A stretch of 64,000 nucleotides of DNA from Streptomyces sp. SAJ15 (GTDB lineage: Bacteria; Actinomycetota; Actinomycetes; Streptomycetales; Streptomycetaceae): NCBI RefSeq assembly GCF_007595705.1, contig NZ_NISY01000004.1, positions 434,001 through 498,000 on the forward strand. The letters run 5' to 3'. Positions within the stretch are counted from its first letter, which is position 1; every line of letters starts with the position of its first letter. Below are positions 30,006-40,141 of the stretch, in pieces. The position numbers and the translations under genes are program-made. Under the pieces are notes generated by a model that was not told the DNA's origin, made no database searches, and saw only the letters and a program-made list of their open reading frames with translations.

Positions 30006-31910
30006 ATGGATGCGGCATGCGCACCGCCGGGTGGAGCGAGAGAAGGGGAGGAGGGGGCCGAAGGGGGAGCGGCGGGCGCGGGGGATCCGAGCGGCAGGGC
30101 CGAACAGGACGACGACCGAAAGCCCGGTGGCCGCGACGCGCGGCACACGATGGCCGAGCACTCGCCGGTCGCGCCGGCCGAGCATCCGCGGCTCGCGCTG
30201 GCCGAGCGGGTGGCCCTGCTCGCGGACCGCGCGGGAGCCGACGGCGCCGCCGAGCTCATCCGCCGGGCGGGTCGCCGCGCCGGTACGCCGGTGGCCCGGG
30301 TGTGCGTCGTCGGCAGCACCAATGCCGGCAAGTCGCAGCTGGTCAACCGGCTCGCGGGCGCGGCGCGGGTACCGGTCTCGGCGCTGCCGGTGGCGCGCCC
30401 GCCGACCGTGGTGCGATCGGAGGGCGGGGACGACTGGCTGGCCCGGTCCGGGCTGGAGCTGGTCGACACGCCGGGCTGGGACCTGACCGCGGAGGCGCCC
30501 GCCCACTGGGCGGACGGGGGCGAGCCGGCGCGGGTCGTCGCGGACTCCGACGTGGTCGTGGTGGCCACCGAGGCGCGTAGGGCCCTGCTGGGCACCGAGC
30601 AGGCCCGGATCAGGGGGCTGGCCGGCCAGCCGCACGCGCCGGCCATCGTCGTGGTCGTCACCAAGCTCGACGAGGTCGAAGACGAGCGGGACGAGGTGAT
30701 GCGGCGGGTCAGACACCTGATGCGCACCCTCGCCCCCGAGGCGCATCTGCTGCCGGGCCCGCTCCCGGAGCGGGCACCGGACGCCTCCCCGGCGGACCGG
30801 CCCTCGCCGGCGGGCTCTCCGGCGGGCGGCGACCGCGAGAGCCGTGGGCACGAGTCGGGGGCGAGCCGGCCCGCGCGGGACGACGAGCACCTGGAGCTGT
30901 GCCGGTCGGTCCTCACCGCGCTCACCGGGGCCCGGCAGCGGATCGCGCTGCGCACCGTGCGCCGACTGCTGCTGCTCGCCGACGCCTGCGAGCTGGTGGC
31001 GGGCGCGGCCGAGCGGGGGCCGGCCGACGCGCGGCGCGACACCGAGCGGCAGGCGCGGGCGCTGGAGGTGTGGCACGCCGCCCACGAGAGCGCCCGGTTC
31101 GGCTGGATCGTGCTCGGGTCGGAGCTCGACCGGCGCCGGGGCGCGCTCATCGGGCGGGTGCGCGCCGAGGCGGGCCTGCGCCGGGCCCGCTGTGCCGCCG
31201 AGCTGTCCGCCACCCTGTCCGAGGCGCCCGAGCTCCCAGCCTTCCTGCGGCTGAGGGCCCTGCCCCGCGTCGAGCTGGCGCTCCAGGAGTTCGAGGGCTG
31301 GATCATCGGGACCGTCGAGGCCGCACTGGCCGAGGACACCGGCTGGCTGCGGGAGCGGCTGGCCGCCGGCCGGCCGGGTGAGGACCTCTTCGCGGAGCTC
31401 ACGCCCGCCCCGCCGGCGACGCCGTACGAGGCTCCTCCGCCGCCGTGCTCCGGGGCCGGCGGAGGAGCCTTCGAGGGAGCGGCCGCCTGGCTCCCGGAGG
31501 CGGTCGGCGGCACCGTCGAACAGGCCCTCGCCCCGGTCGCCTCCGAGGCGATCGCGGCCGTGCTCGGGGCCGTGGTCACCGGGCTGGTGGAGGGCGCCCT
31601 GGCCCGCGGCCAGGAGCGGCGGCTGCTCGACACCGTCGACCAGGTCGACCACGCGGTCGACACCGCCTTCGAGGAGCACCTGGCCGCCGTCGAGCGCCGC
31701 GTCGCCGGGCTGTACGAGCGGCTTGAGGCCGGGGCCCGGGACCGGGACGAGCAGTGGTGGCGGCTGCACACCGCGGCCCTGGCCGCGCCCCCGGCCTCCC
31801 GCGAGCACTGGCGGAGCCTGCGCGACGAGGCGGCGCGGCTGCGTCGGGAGGTCGAAACCCATATGTCCGCACTGGGGATGGAAATGCCGCGACCAGGAGG
31901 GTCTTCGTGA
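30006..31910 (+). CDS. Dynamin-like GTPase, first of a pair (DynA/DynB type)
   Basis: About 634-residue large GTPase. G1 is GSTNAGKS near residues 103-110, G3 is DTPGWD and G4 is TKLD. The rest is mostly helical and Arg/Ala/Glu-rich, with one weakly hydrophobic amphipathic stretch (VASEAIAAVLGAVVTGLV, near residue 505). It overlaps the next dynamin-like gene by 4 bases (GTGA), so the two are coupled. Streptomyces has a known pair of dynamin-like proteins, DynA and DynB, that stabilise Z-rings in sporulation septa; this pair fits that description. Start 30006 has GAGGTGG upstream; ATG 30150 (MAEHSP) is the alternative. Confidence 0.8.
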   Translation: MDAACAPPGGAREGEEGAEGGAAGAGDPSGRAEQDDDRKPGGRDARHTMAEHSPVAPAEHPRLALAERVALLADRAGADGAAELIRRAGRRAGTPVARVCVVGSTNAGKSQLVNRLAGAARVPVSALPVARPPTVVRSEGGDDWLARSGLELVDTPGWDLTAEAPAHWADGGEPARVVADSDVVVVATEARRALLGTEQARIRGLAGQPHAPAIVVVVTKLDEVEDERDEVMRRVRHLMRTLAPEAHLLPGPLPERAPDASPADRPSPAGSPAGGDRESRGHESGASRPARDDEHLELCRSVLTALTGARQRIALRTVRRLLLLADACELVAGAAERGPADARRDTERQARALEVWHAAHESARFGWIVLGSELDRRRGALIGRVRAEAGLRRARCAAELSATLSEAPELPAFLRLRALPRVELALQEFEGWIIGTVEAALAEDTGWLRERLAAGRPGEDLFAELTPAPPATPYEAPPPPCSGAGGGAFEGAAAWLPEAVGGTVEQALAPVASEAIAAVLGAVVTGLVEGALARGQERRLLDTVDQVDHAVDTAFEEHLAAVERRVAGLYERLEAGARDRDEQWWRLHTAALAAPPASREHWRSLRDEAARLRREVETHMSALGMEMPRPGGSS

Positions 31911-33955
31911 GCCAGGAAATCCAGCAGGAATCCGGTCCGGCGGCCGCGAGGTTCGACGACTGGGCGAGCCGCGTCCGAGAACTGCGGGAGCTTTTCCACC
32001 GTCTCCAGGTCATCGCGGAGAACGCCGACGAGATCATCGGCGAAACCCGGGAGCTCGGCGCCGCCCAGCGACTGGAGAAGACCGAAAGCGTCTTCGAGCG
32101 CGAGACCTTCCGCATCATGGTCGTCGGCGAGTTCAGCAGCGGAAAGAGCACGCTGATCAACGCGATGCTGGGGAAGAAGCTGCTGCCGACCAAGGCGAAC
32201 CCGGCCACCGCCTTCACCACCCTGCTGCAGTGGGGCGAGGCGGAGAAGGCCCGGCTCTACCGCGGCGTGGAGCGCCGGGGCTCCTCCACCGTGGTGAGCA
32301 TCGACAAGTTCCAGGAGGAGGTCTCGCTGAAGATCGACGCCGAGGGGGCGCCGCGCGAGCCCTCCTTCGGCCTGGCCGTCGTCTCCCAACCGCTCGACCT
32401 GCTGCGCCAGTCGGTGGAGATCGTCGACTCCGCGGGCATCAACGAGAGCCCGGAGCGGGAGCTGATCACCCTCAGCTTCCTGGAGCAGGTGGACGCGGTC
32501 GTCTTCGTCACGGACGCCGGCCGCCCCTTCACCCTCAACGAGACCAAGAACTACCTCGACCACGTCCGGGAGCTCGGCCACCGGGACATCTTCTTCGTGG
32601 TCAACCAGTTCGACCGGATCGGCGAGGAGGACCGGGCCGAGGTCCAGAGCCGGTGTCGTAACGTCGTCACCCAGTTCAGTCGCGCATCGGGGTCCTCAAG
32701 CGGCACGAACATCTTCTTCGTGAGCGCCCTGACCGCCCTCAAGGCCCGGATCTCGCATGACGGCGCGGCGGAGCGGGAATCCGGGATCCTCGAGTTCGAG
32801 AAGGCCCTGGAGCTGTTCTGCCAGCGTGATATCGCCCGGGTGAAGTTCGTGCGCCTGGCGGAGTTCCTCCGCCACAACGTGGTGCTGCTCCGGCGGCGGC
32901 TCCAGGGCGAAAGCGCCATGCTGGCGAAGTCCGCCGAGGAGCTGCGCGCCATCCTGGACCGCAGCCAGGGCACCCGCGACCACCTCCAGCAGTCCCTGAC
33001 CCAGATCCGGGACTGCGTCGACCGCTGGATCTCGGAGGTGGAGTCGGAGGTGAAGATGTCGTTCGCCGAGTTCCTGCGGGAGCTGGGCGAACAGGTCCCG
33101 CAGTGGGACGCCAAGGGCAAGGGGTCGCTCGGGCGGCTCTCCCGGGCCTTCACCCGGGACGGCCGGGTCGCCCTCTCCCGGGAGATCCAGCAGGGCTACG
33201 TCAGCGTCCTCCAGCGGGAGATGCAGATCTTCTGCACCCGCACCGTGGACCCGTTCATACGGCAGAAGCAGACGGAGCTGCTCCAGCGCATCGAACCGCT
33301 GCTGCAGTCGTACGCGAACACGCTGGAGGAGCTGCGCAGCGAGCTGACCGGCCTCCCGGCGGTGGCGGACCACGACTACCTCCAGCAGGCCCTGGCCCTG
33401 TCGGCGGACCGGGGCCGGGCCCCGGGGGAGGACCCCGACATCCCGCTCCACCTGCGGGCGGTGCCGATGATGGCGTTCGGGGCGGGCGCGGGCGCGGGGG
33501 CGGGCGGTGGCTTCGCCGCCGCGGCCAGCGCCGGAGCCGTGAGCCTGGGCGTGGCCATGCCGCCGCTCGGAGCCGCCATGGCCTTCGGGGCGGCACTCGG
33601 CGCGCTCAGCGCCGGCTTCGTGGCCGTCTTCTCGGTCGGCAAGCTGCGCGGCAAGGTGGCGGAGGACTTCGCGGCGCACCTGGTGCGCACCGCCGACGCC
33701 TCGGGCCAGCAGTACGCGCGCAACCGCGCCGCCGATCTGCGCGGCCACTGGCGCGGGGTCGCCGACGCCCTCGCGGACCGGCTCCAGGAGCTGATCGTCA
33801 GCGTGAAGCGGAACATCGACGGGGCGCGTGTGGACGAGCAGGAGAAGGTGCACCGGCGCAACGAGATCTCCCACCACGAGCGGTCCCTGACGGACATCGA
33901 GGACCTCATCGGCGCGTTCCTCAAGCCCTACGTCTCGGAGGTCCCGCGGGACTGA
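31907..33955 (+). CDS. Dynamin-like GTPase with membrane segment, second of a pair
   Basis: 682-residue dynamin-superfamily GTPase. G1 GEFSSGKST lies at residues 74-82, G3 is DSAG and G4 is NQFD, and long helical regions follow. A Gly/Ala-rich hydrophobic segment near 520-580 (AFGAALGALSAGFVAVF) is the likely membrane-inserting paddle or transmembrane region. The C-terminal helices close the stalk. Start GTG 31907 has AGGAGG at the proper distance and overlaps the stop of the first dynamin gene. With that partner it probably acts at sporulation septa (Streptomyces DynA/DynB). Confidence 0.85.
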   Translation: MSQEIQQESGPAAARFDDWASRVRELRELFHRLQVIAENADEIIGETRELGAAQRLEKTESVFERETFRIMVVGEFSSGKSTLINAMLGKKLLPTKANPATAFTTLLQWGEAEKARLYRGVERRGSSTVVSIDKFQEEVSLKIDAEGAPREPSFGLAVVSQPLDLLRQSVEIVDSAGINESPERELITLSFLEQVDAVVFVTDAGRPFTLNETKNYLDHVRELGHRDIFFVVNQFDRIGEEDRAEVQSRCRNVVTQFSRASGSSSGTNIFFVSALTALKARISHDGAAERESGILEFEKALELFCQRDIARVKFVRLAEFLRHNVVLLRRRLQGESAMLAKSAEELRAILDRSQGTRDHLQQSLTQIRDCVDRWISEVESEVKMSFAEFLRELGEQVPQWDAKGKGSLGRLSRAFTRDGRVALSREIQQGYVSVLQREMQIFCTRTVDPFIRQKQTELLQRIEPLLQSYANTLEELRSELTGLPAVADHDYLQQALALSADRGRAPGEDPDIPLHLRAVPMMAFGAGAGAGAGGGFAAAASAGAVSLGVAMPPLGAAMAFGAALGALSAGFVAVFSVGKLRGKVAEDFAAHLVRTADASGQQYARNRAADLRGHWRGVADALADRLQELIVSVKRNIDGARVDEQEKVHRRNEISHHERSLTDIEDLIGAFLKPYVSEVPRD

Positions 33956-34092
33956 GCGGGCCGCCCCGGCCGGGCCGGGCCCCGGAAAAGGGCTCGGGCG
34001 ATCTCGGCATACCGTCGTACCCTTGATATCCCAAGGAGGTCGAGCAGGGGCACCCTGCACGAGGAGGTAGCAGCAGGCCCGAGTGCCGGCCC

Positions 34093-35100
34093 ATGACGCA
34101 GACACCCACAGAACGGCAGGCGCACGCCCAGTTCACCGTCCCGACCAAGCACCCCATGGTCATGGTCCTGGGCTCCGGTGACGTGCTGCTGCGCGTGATC
34201 GAGCAGGCGTTCCCGTCGACAGACATCCACGTCCGGGGCAACGAGGTCAGCGCGACCGGCGAGCCCGGCGAAGTGGCTCTGATCCAGCGGCTGTTCGACG
34301 AGATGATGCTGGTGCTCCGCACCGGTCAACCCATGACGGAGGACGCGGTGGAGCGCTCGATCGCCATGCTGCGAGCGGCGGACAACGGCGAGACGGGCGT
34401 TCCCGAGAGCCCGGCCGAGGTGCTCACACAGAACATCCTCTCCAACCGCGGTCGCACCATCCGGCCGAAGACGCTCAACCAGAAGCGTTACGTCGACGCC
34501 ATCGACAAGCACACCATCGTGTTCGGCATCGGCCCGGCGGGCACCGGCAAGACCTATCTGGCCATGGCCAAGGCGGTCCAGGCGCTGCAGTCCAAGCAGG
34601 TCAACCGGATCATCCTGACCCGGCCGGCGGTCGAGGCGGGGGAGCGGCTGGGCTTCCTGCCCGGCACGCTCTACGAGAAGATCGACCCGTATCTGCGCCC
34701 GCTCTACGACGCCCTGCACGACATGCTCGACCCCGACTCCATCCCGCGGCTGATGGCCGCCGGGACGATCGAGGTCGCCCCGCTGGCGTATATGCGCGGT
34801 CGGACGCTGAACGACGCGTTCATCATTCTGGACGAGGCGCAGAACACCAACCCCGAGCAGATGAAGATGTTCCTCACCCGGCTCGGCTTCGACTCGAAGA
34901 TCGTGATCACGGGGGACATCACCCAGGTCGACCTCCCCGGTGGCACCAAGAGCGGGCTGCGCCAGGTGCGGGAGATCCTCGACGGGGTGCAGGACGTCCA
35001 CTTCTCGATACTCACCAGCACCGACGTGGTCCGGCACAAGCTGGTCGGCCGTATTGTCGACGCGTACGAGCAGTACGACAGCCGCAACGGGAAGCAGTAG
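34093..35100 (+). CDS. phoH: PhoH-like ATPase
   Basis: 335-residue cytoplasmic ATPase of the PhoH/YbeZ family. Walker A is GPAGTGKT near residues 148-155 and Walker B is FIILDEAQN near 245. [17 protein letters not shown] and [12 protein letters not shown] (the helicase-like motifs) are present, and a KH-like N-terminal region precedes them. Family members act with the endoribonuclease YbeY in RNA metabolism, and ybeY follows 10 bases downstream here. Confidence 0.93.
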   Translation: MTQTPTERQAHAQFTVPTKHPMVMVLGSGDVLLRVIEQAFPSTDIHVRGNEVSATGEPGEVALIQRLFDEMMLVLRTGQPMTEDAVERSIAMLRAADNGETGVPESPAEVLTQNILSNRGRTIRPKTLNQKRYVDAIDKHTIVFGIGPAGTGKTYLAMAKAVQALQSKQVNRIILTRPAVEAGERLGFLPGTLYEKIDPYLRPLYDALHDMLDPDSIPRLMAAGTIEVAPLAYMRGRTLNDAFIILDEAQNTNPEQMKMFLTRLGFDSKIVITGDITQVDLPGGTKSGLRQVREILDGVQDVHFSILTSTDVVRHKLVGRIVDAYEQYDSRNGKQ

Positions 35101-35110
35101 TCACAGCACC

Positions 35111-35608
35111 ATGGCGATCGACGTCAACAACGAGTCCGGCACCGACATCGACGAGCAGGCGATCCTGGACGTCGCCCGCTACGCCCTCGCCCGGATGCGT
35201 ATCCACCCGCTCTCCGAGCTCTCGGTGATCGTCGTCGACGCCGACGCCATGGAGCAGCTCCACATCCAGTGGATGGACCTGCCCGGCCCCACCGATGTCA
35301 TGTCCTTCCCGATGGACGAGCTGCGCCCGCCGGCCAAGGACGACGAGGAGCCCCCGCAGGGGCTCCTCGGCGACATCGTGCTCTGCCCGGAGGTCGCCAG
35401 GCGACAGGGCGAGGAGGCGCCGACCAACCACTCGATGGACGAGGAGCTCCAGCTGCTCACCGTGCACGGCGTGCTCCACCTGCTGGGATACGACCACGAG
35501 GAGCCGGACGAGCGGGCCGAGATGTTCGGGCTCCAGGCCGCCATCGTGGACGGCTGGCGCGCCGAGCGCGGTATCACCGGTCCCTCGCCGGCCCCCACCA
35601 CCCGATGA
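35111..35608 (+). CDS. ybeY: Endoribonuclease YbeY (rRNA maturation factor)
   Basis: 165-residue zinc-dependent RNase needed for 16S rRNA 3'-end maturation. The metal-binding signature [11 protein letters not shown] is present near residues 118-128. The earlier strands MAIDVNNES and DVMSFPMDE, and the segment [13 protein letters not shown], match the family. The start ATG 35111 follows phoH closely. The stop overlaps the ATG of the next gene (ATGA). Confidence 0.95.
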   Translation: MAIDVNNESGTDIDEQAILDVARYALARMRIHPLSELSVIVVDADAMEQLHIQWMDLPGPTDVMSFPMDELRPPAKDDEEPPQGLLGDIVLCPEVARRQGEEAPTNHSMDEELQLLTVHGVLHLLGYDHEEPDERAEMFGLQAAIVDGWRAERGITGPSPAPTTR

Positions 35609-36915
35609 CCGCACAGCTGATCGCGGCGACCGTCCTGCTGGTGGTCGTCGCGTGGCTGGCGGCCTGCGCCGAGGCCGGCCTGGCGCGCACCACCCGCTTC
35701 CGCGCCGAGGAGGCGCTGCGCTCCGGACAGCGCGGCAGCGCCCGGCTGATGGCGGTGGCCGAGGACCCGACCCGCTATCTGAACGTCGCGCTGCTGGTCC
35801 GGGTGGCCTGCGAGGTGGCGGCCGGCGCCCTGGTGACCTACGCCTGTCTGCGCGAGTTCGACCAGACCTGGCAGGCGCTGACCGTGGCCATCGGCGTGAT
35901 GGTCCTGGTCAGCTATGTCGCCGTCGGCGTCTCCCCGCGCACCATCGGTGCCCAGCACCCGCTGGGCACCGCCACCGCGGCCGCCTATGTGCTGCAGCCG
36001 CTGGCCCGGGTGATGGGCCCGGTGCCCGCGCTGCTGATCCTCCTGGGTAACGCGCTCACCCCCGGCAAGGGCTTCCGCAAGGGCCCGTTCGCCTCCGAGG
36101 CCGAGCTGCGCGCGATGGTCGACCTGGCGGAGAAGGAGTCGCTCATCGAGGACGATGAGCGGCGCATGGTGCACTCCGTCTTCGAGCTGGGCGACACGCT
36201 GGTGCGCGAGGTGATGGTGCCGCGCACCGACCTCGTCGTCATCGAGCGCTACAAGACCATCCGCCAGGCGCTCACCCTCGCGCTGCGCTCCGGTTTCTCC
36301 CGCATCCCGGTGACCGGGGAGAACGAGGACGACATCGTCGGTGTCGTCTACCTCAAGGACCTGGCCCGCAAGACGCACATCAGCCGGGACGCCGAGACGG
36401 AGCTGGTGTCCACGGCGATGCGGCCGGCGACCTTCGTCCCCGACACCAAGAACGCGGGCGACCTCCTGCGCGAGATGCAGCAGGAGCGCAACCACGTCGC
36501 CGTCGTCATCGACGAGTACGGCGGCACCGCCGGCATCGTCACCATCGAGGACATCCTGGAGGAGATCGTCGGCGAGATCACCGACGAGTACGACCGGGAG
36601 CTGCCGCCCGTGGAGGAGCTGGGCGCCGACCGCTACCGGGTGACCGCCCGGCTGGACATCGGCGACCTGGGCGAGCTCTACGGGCTGGAGCTGGACGACG
36701 AGGACGTGGAGACGGTCGGCGGGCTGCTCGCCAAGTCCCTGGGCCGGGTGCCGATCGCCGGCGCCTCCGGCCTGGTGGACCTCCCGGACGGCCGGTCGCT
36801 GCGGCTGACCGCGGAGGCCGCCGCGGGACGTCGGAACAAGATCGTCACGGTGCTGGTGGAGCCCATGCGCTCCGCCGAGCTGAGCGAGGAGGCGGGGCTG
36901 CCCGCACCGTCGTGA
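35605..36915 (+). CDS. CNNM/HlyC-CorC family membrane protein
   Basis: 436-residue protein of the CNNM/CorC group, implicated in divalent-cation efflux or tolerance. An N-terminal membrane domain of about four helices (residues 1-145) is followed by two CBS domains (about 206-320). These contain [13 protein letters not shown] and [29 protein letters not shown]-terminal CorC_HlyC domain closes the protein (about 345-425). It overlaps ybeY by four bases, continuing the phoH-ybeY operon. The old name hemolysin is not supported by anything seen here. Confidence 0.92.
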   Translation: MTAQLIAATVLLVVVAWLAACAEAGLARTTRFRAEEALRSGQRGSARLMAVAEDPTRYLNVALLVRVACEVAAGALVTYACLREFDQTWQALTVAIGVMVLVSYVAVGVSPRTIGAQHPLGTATAAAYVLQPLARVMGPVPALLILLGNALTPGKGFRKGPFASEAELRAMVDLAEKESLIEDDERRMVHSVFELGDTLVREVMVPRTDLVVIERYKTIRQALTLALRSGFSRIPVTGENEDDIVGVVYLKDLARKTHISRDAETELVSTAMRPATFVPDTKNAGDLLREMQQERNHVAVVIDEYGGTAGIVTIEDILEEIVGEITDEYDRELPPVEELGADRYRVTARLDIGDLGELYGLELDDEDVETVGGLLAKSLGRVPIAGASGLVDLPDGRSLRLTAEAAAGRRNKIVTVLVEPMRSAELSEEAGLPAPS

Positions 36916-36988
36916 CCTGGTGGTCCGCGGTGGGGGGACGGTCCCGTCCACCCACCCCGGACGCCCGCTTGAGACGCGAGCCGGCTCG

Positions 36989-38449
36989 TCAGGACCGGGC
37001 CGGCTTCCGCAGCCCCAGCGCCACCAGCAGACCCGCCGCCACGACGATCGCCGCGTCGACGCCCAGCACCAGACGGACGCCCGGCAGCAGCTCGGAGCCG
37101 GTGGTGGCCAGGACGCCCAGCAGCGGGATGCCGACGGTGAGGCCGACCTGCTGGGTGCTGGTGACCAGCCCGGTCGCCAGCCCCTGCTCCTCGTCCGGCA
37201 CCCCGGAGGTGACGGTGAGCCCGTAGGAGATGATCGCGCCGAGGTGGCACATGCTGGCCAGCGAGACGGCGGCGGTCGCCAGCCACACCGACCGGCCGCC
37301 GGAGTCCAGGCCCAGCAGCGCGGCGACGAACAGGCCCTGCCCCAGCAGCGAGAAGACCAGCGTGCGCCGCGCGCCGAAGCGGCCGATCACCCTGGGCGCG
37401 TAGCCGCCGGCCACCGCCGAGAGCGCGCCCTGGACGCCGAAGACCAGACCGGTCTGGAAGGCCGACAGCTCCAGTACCTCCTGGAGGTACAGGGTCAGCA
37501 CGAAGATCACCGTGCTCATCATGGAGAAGGTGACCAGCCCGCCCAGGTTGCCCCAGGCGATGGTGCGGCGTCGCAGCATCGGCAGCGAGACCAGCGGCTG
37601 CTCGGCGCGGGACTCCACGATCACGAAAGCCACCAGCAGGGCGATGCCCACCACCAGCGTGACGAGGACGTCGGCGCCGCCGAAGCCGCGCTCGCCCGCC
37701 GTCGACAGGGCGTAGATGACGGCCAGCAGACCACCGGTGACGGTCACGGCGCCCGGCACGTCCAGCCGCGGCCGGTCCGGGGTGCGCGACTCGGCCAGCA
37801 GGCCCGGCGCCGCCACCAGCACCAGCAGCGTGCACACCGCCAGCAGCCCCATGGTGGAGCGCCAGCCCAGGGTGTCGGTCATGGAGCCGCCGAGCACCAT
37901 GCCGATGGTGAAGCCCAGCGACAGCAGGGTGCCGCTGATGCCCAACGCCCGCTCGCGCTCCGGGCCCTCGGCGAAGGTGGTGGTCAGCAGCGACATGCCG
38001 GTCGGCACGATGGCGGCCGCGGCCAGGCCCTGGAGCGCGCGCCCGGCCAGGAGGGCCGCCGGGTTCCAGGCCAGGGTGGCCACCACCGAGGCGGCGGTGA
38101 ACAGCGCCAGCCCGGCGAGGAACAACTTCCGCCGCCCGTACAGGTCGCCGATCCGGCCGAACAGCAGCAGGAAGCCGCCGGACGGCAGCGCGAACGCGGT
38201 CACCGCCCATTGCAGATCGGCCTGGCTCATCCCCAGGTCGGCGCCCATCACCGGGAGCGCCACGTTCAGGATCGAGAAGTCCAGGGCCACGATGAACTGC
38301 GCGGCGCACAGCACCATCAGCACGAGCCTGGCGCGGCCGGACATGCGGGCGGGGGCGGGGGCGGGAGAGGTCGGCGCCTCGGGGTGGGTGGGGGTGTCGG
38401 ACGGGGTGGGGCGTGTCGGGGAATCGATCGGCATGATCAAGAGGTTCAT
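36989..38449 (-). CDS. MFS exporter, 14-helix (DHA2/QacA type)
   Basis: 486-residue drug:proton antiporter-type transporter. The first helix region is VLMVLCAAQFIVALDFSILNVALP, a DHA2 motif, and FGRIGDLYGRRKLF is the loop A motif. GRALQGLAAAAIVPTGMSLL corresponds to motif C/B. About 14 membrane helices can be counted. Start 38449 (MNLLIMPIDSP) or 38434. It is divergent from the XRE regulator at 38527 across about 80 bases, so the regulator likely controls it. Probable substrate is a toxic or antibiotic compound. Confidence 0.87.
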   Translation of the reverse strand: MNLLIMPIDSPTRPTPSDTPTHPEAPTSPAPAPARMSGRARLVLMVLCAAQFIVALDFSILNVALPVMGADLGMSQADLQWAVTAFALPSGGFLLLFGRIGDLYGRRKLFLAGLALFTAASVVATLAWNPAALLAGRALQGLAAAAIVPTGMSLLTTTFAEGPERERALGISGTLLSLGFTIGMVLGGSMTDTLGWRSTMGLLAVCTLLVLVAAPGLLAESRTPDRPRLDVPGAVTVTGGLLAVIYALSTAGERGFGGADVLVTLVVGIALLVAFVIVESRAEQPLVSLPMLRRRTIAWGNLGGLVTFSMMSTVIFVLTLYLQEVLELSAFQTGLVFGVQGALSAVAGGYAPRVIGRFGARRTLVFSLLGQGLFVAALLGLDSGGRSVWLATAAVSLASMCHLGAIISYGLTVTSGVPDEEQGLATGLVTSTQQVGLTVGIPLLGVLATTGSELLPGVRLVLGVDAAIVVAAGLLVALGLRKPARS

Positions 38450-38526
38450 GCGAACCGAAGGGGTGTGGGGAGCGGGAGAATATCCTGTTGGCCCGACCAC
38501 CAGGCAGTGCGAGAGCAGGGGGAAGC

Positions 38527-39417
38527 GTGGCACCGGCCACCGAGAGCAGCGCGAAGACCCGTCGTCGGCAGGAGCTGCGTGACTTCCTGATGAGCCGTCG
38601 GGCCCGGATCAGCCCCACCGACGCGGGTCTCCCGGACGGCGGGGCGCGGCGCCGCACGCCGGGGCTGCGCCGCGAGGAGGTCGCGGTGCTCGCCGGGGTC
38701 GGCGCCTCCTGGTACCAATGGCTGGAGCAGGGCCGGGACATCACGGTCTCTCCGCAGGTGCTGGACGCGGTCGCGCGGGTGCTCCGGCTGAGCGCCACCG
38801 AGCGCCGCCACCTGTACGTCCTGGCGGGGCTCAACCCGCCGCAGCCCGAGACCGACCTCCCCGACCCGGACTACCTGCGCGAGGGGCTGCACCGGCTGAT
38901 CGACGCCTGGATGCCGTTCCCCGCGCACATCATGGACGCGTACTGGAACACCATCGTCCATAACGAGGCCGCCCGCCTGGTCATGGGCTACGGTCAGCCG
39001 GGCGTCTCGTCGAACTGCGTCGTCGCCTTCTTCACCGACCCCGTCTACCGTGCGCGCGCCAAGAGCTGGGAGCGGATCGCCCCCTGGGTCGTCGCCCAGT
39101 ACCGAGCGGCCTGGTCGGAGCGGCCGCACGACGAGGGATACGCCGAGGTCGTACGGGAGGCGACCGAGCTCAGCGAGGAGTTCGCCGAGCTGTGGGCGCT
39201 CGGTGACGTACGGGCCGGTGGCCAGCTGGTCAAGGAGATGGAACATCCGCGGGTCGGAGCGCTGTTCTTCGAGTCCACCCAACTGCGGGTGCCGGCCCGT
39301 CCGGATCTGACGATCGTGCTGCACAACCCCGTGCCGGAGACCGACACGGCGGCGAAGTTGGAGCGGCTGATGTCCCCCGAGGACCGTCGCGACGGGATGT
39401 ACTCGGTCGCGGGCTGA
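38527..39417 (+). CDS. XRE-type regulator with MmyB-like ligand domain
   Basis: 296-residue DNA-binding protein. An N-terminal helix-turn-helix (residues 15-85, with TPGLRREEVAVLAGVGASWYQWLEQGRDITVSPQVL) is followed by a PAS-like MmyB ligand-binding region (FPAHIMDAYWNTIVHNEAARLVMG) that may bind a fatty acid or other small ligand. The start GTG follows GGGGAAG. It is divergent from the MFS exporter gene, and such pairs commonly respond to the exported compound. Confidence 0.9.
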   Translation: MAPATESSAKTRRRQELRDFLMSRRARISPTDAGLPDGGARRRTPGLRREEVAVLAGVGASWYQWLEQGRDITVSPQVLDAVARVLRLSATERRHLYVLAGLNPPQPETDLPDPDYLREGLHRLIDAWMPFPAHIMDAYWNTIVHNEAARLVMGYGQPGVSSNCVVAFFTDPVYRARAKSWERIAPWVVAQYRAAWSERPHDEGYAEVVREATELSEEFAELWALGDVRAGGQLVKEMEHPRVGALFFESTQLRVPARPDLTIVLHNPVPETDTAAKLERLMSPEDRRDGMYSVAG

Positions 39418-39444
39418 GCGGGGCGTGCGCATATCCTCGTCCCC

Positions 39445-39795
39445 ATGAGCGACGCTGCACCGCTGGACCCCGAAGACCGCAAGATCATCACGCTCGCCCG
39501 CTCCGCGCGCGCCCGCAACGGGGTGCCGGAGGGCGCGGCCGTACGCGACGAGACCGGCCGGACCTATGTGGCCGGCACCGTCGCCCTCGACTCGCTGCGG
39601 CTGACCGCCCTGCAGACCGCGGTCGCCATGGCCGTGGCCAGCGGCGCCAGGTCCCTGGAGGCGGCTGCCGTGGTCACCGAGGCGACGGACGCCGCCGACC
39701 TCGACCTCGCCGCGGTGCGCGACCTCGGCGGCCCCGGCACGCCGGTGCTCCTGGCGGGGCCGGACGGTGAACTGCGGGTGACCGCCCGAACCTGA
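39445..39795 (+). CDS. Cytidine deaminase-fold protein lacking catalytic residues
   Basis: 116-residue protein that follows the length and strand order of short cytidine deaminases (DRKIITLARSARARNGVPEGAAVRDETGRTYVAGTV). However, it has no cysteine at all: the expected zinc motifs (C/H-A-E and PCxxC) are replaced by LTALQTAVAMAVASG and GTPVLLAGPDG. It is therefore unlikely to deaminate cytidine. The homologous gene in streptomycetes usually sits between the CNNM gene and era; here the two are separated by an accessory stretch. Confidence 0.75.
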   Translation: MSDAAPLDPEDRKIITLARSARARNGVPEGAAVRDETGRTYVAGTVALDSLRLTALQTAVAMAVASGARSLEAAAVVTEATDAADLDLAAVRDLGGPGTPVLLAGPDGELRVTART

Positions 39796-40141
39796 ACGCC
39801 TGGCGGCGTGCGCGGTTGAGGGCTTCGCCCTCGTCTTCCTGGGTGTGGCTGGGGCTTTCCCCCTGTCCCCGCTCCCGGGGCGTCGACGGTGCCGTCGGTT
39901 GTGTTGGTGTCGTCGGTGTCGTCGGTGTCGTCGGTGTCGTTGGTTCTGTCGGTTCGGCACCGCCGGTCCGCGTCGTGGTGGTTGCGCGCCGTCGTGGCGG
40001 CATCGGAGTGCCGGTCCGGGGCGGGCTGAAGGTGCTGGTCCGCGGCGGGGCGAAGGTGCTGGTCCGCGGCGGCGTGAGGGCGCTGGGCCGTGGGGGAAAC
40101 AAGCGCGCCGGTCCGTTCGGTGCCCGCCCCTTGGGGTGGGG
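39796..40141. repeat. Low-complexity intergenic region with two tandem repeats
   Basis: Bases about 39897-39950 contain repeats of TCGGTGTCG, and about 40020-40090 contain three near-copies of AAGGTGCTGGTCCGCGGCGG. Read on the minus strand these give Thr-Pro and PPRTSTF repeats without a recognised protein. No gene is called in this 346-base gap. Confidence 0.65.

Noticed and set aside
35179-38834. Long frames on either strand opposite the CNNM and MFS genes
   Set aside because: Low-complexity His/Gln/Arg-rich shadow frames; the real genes have clear CBS domains and membrane helices.
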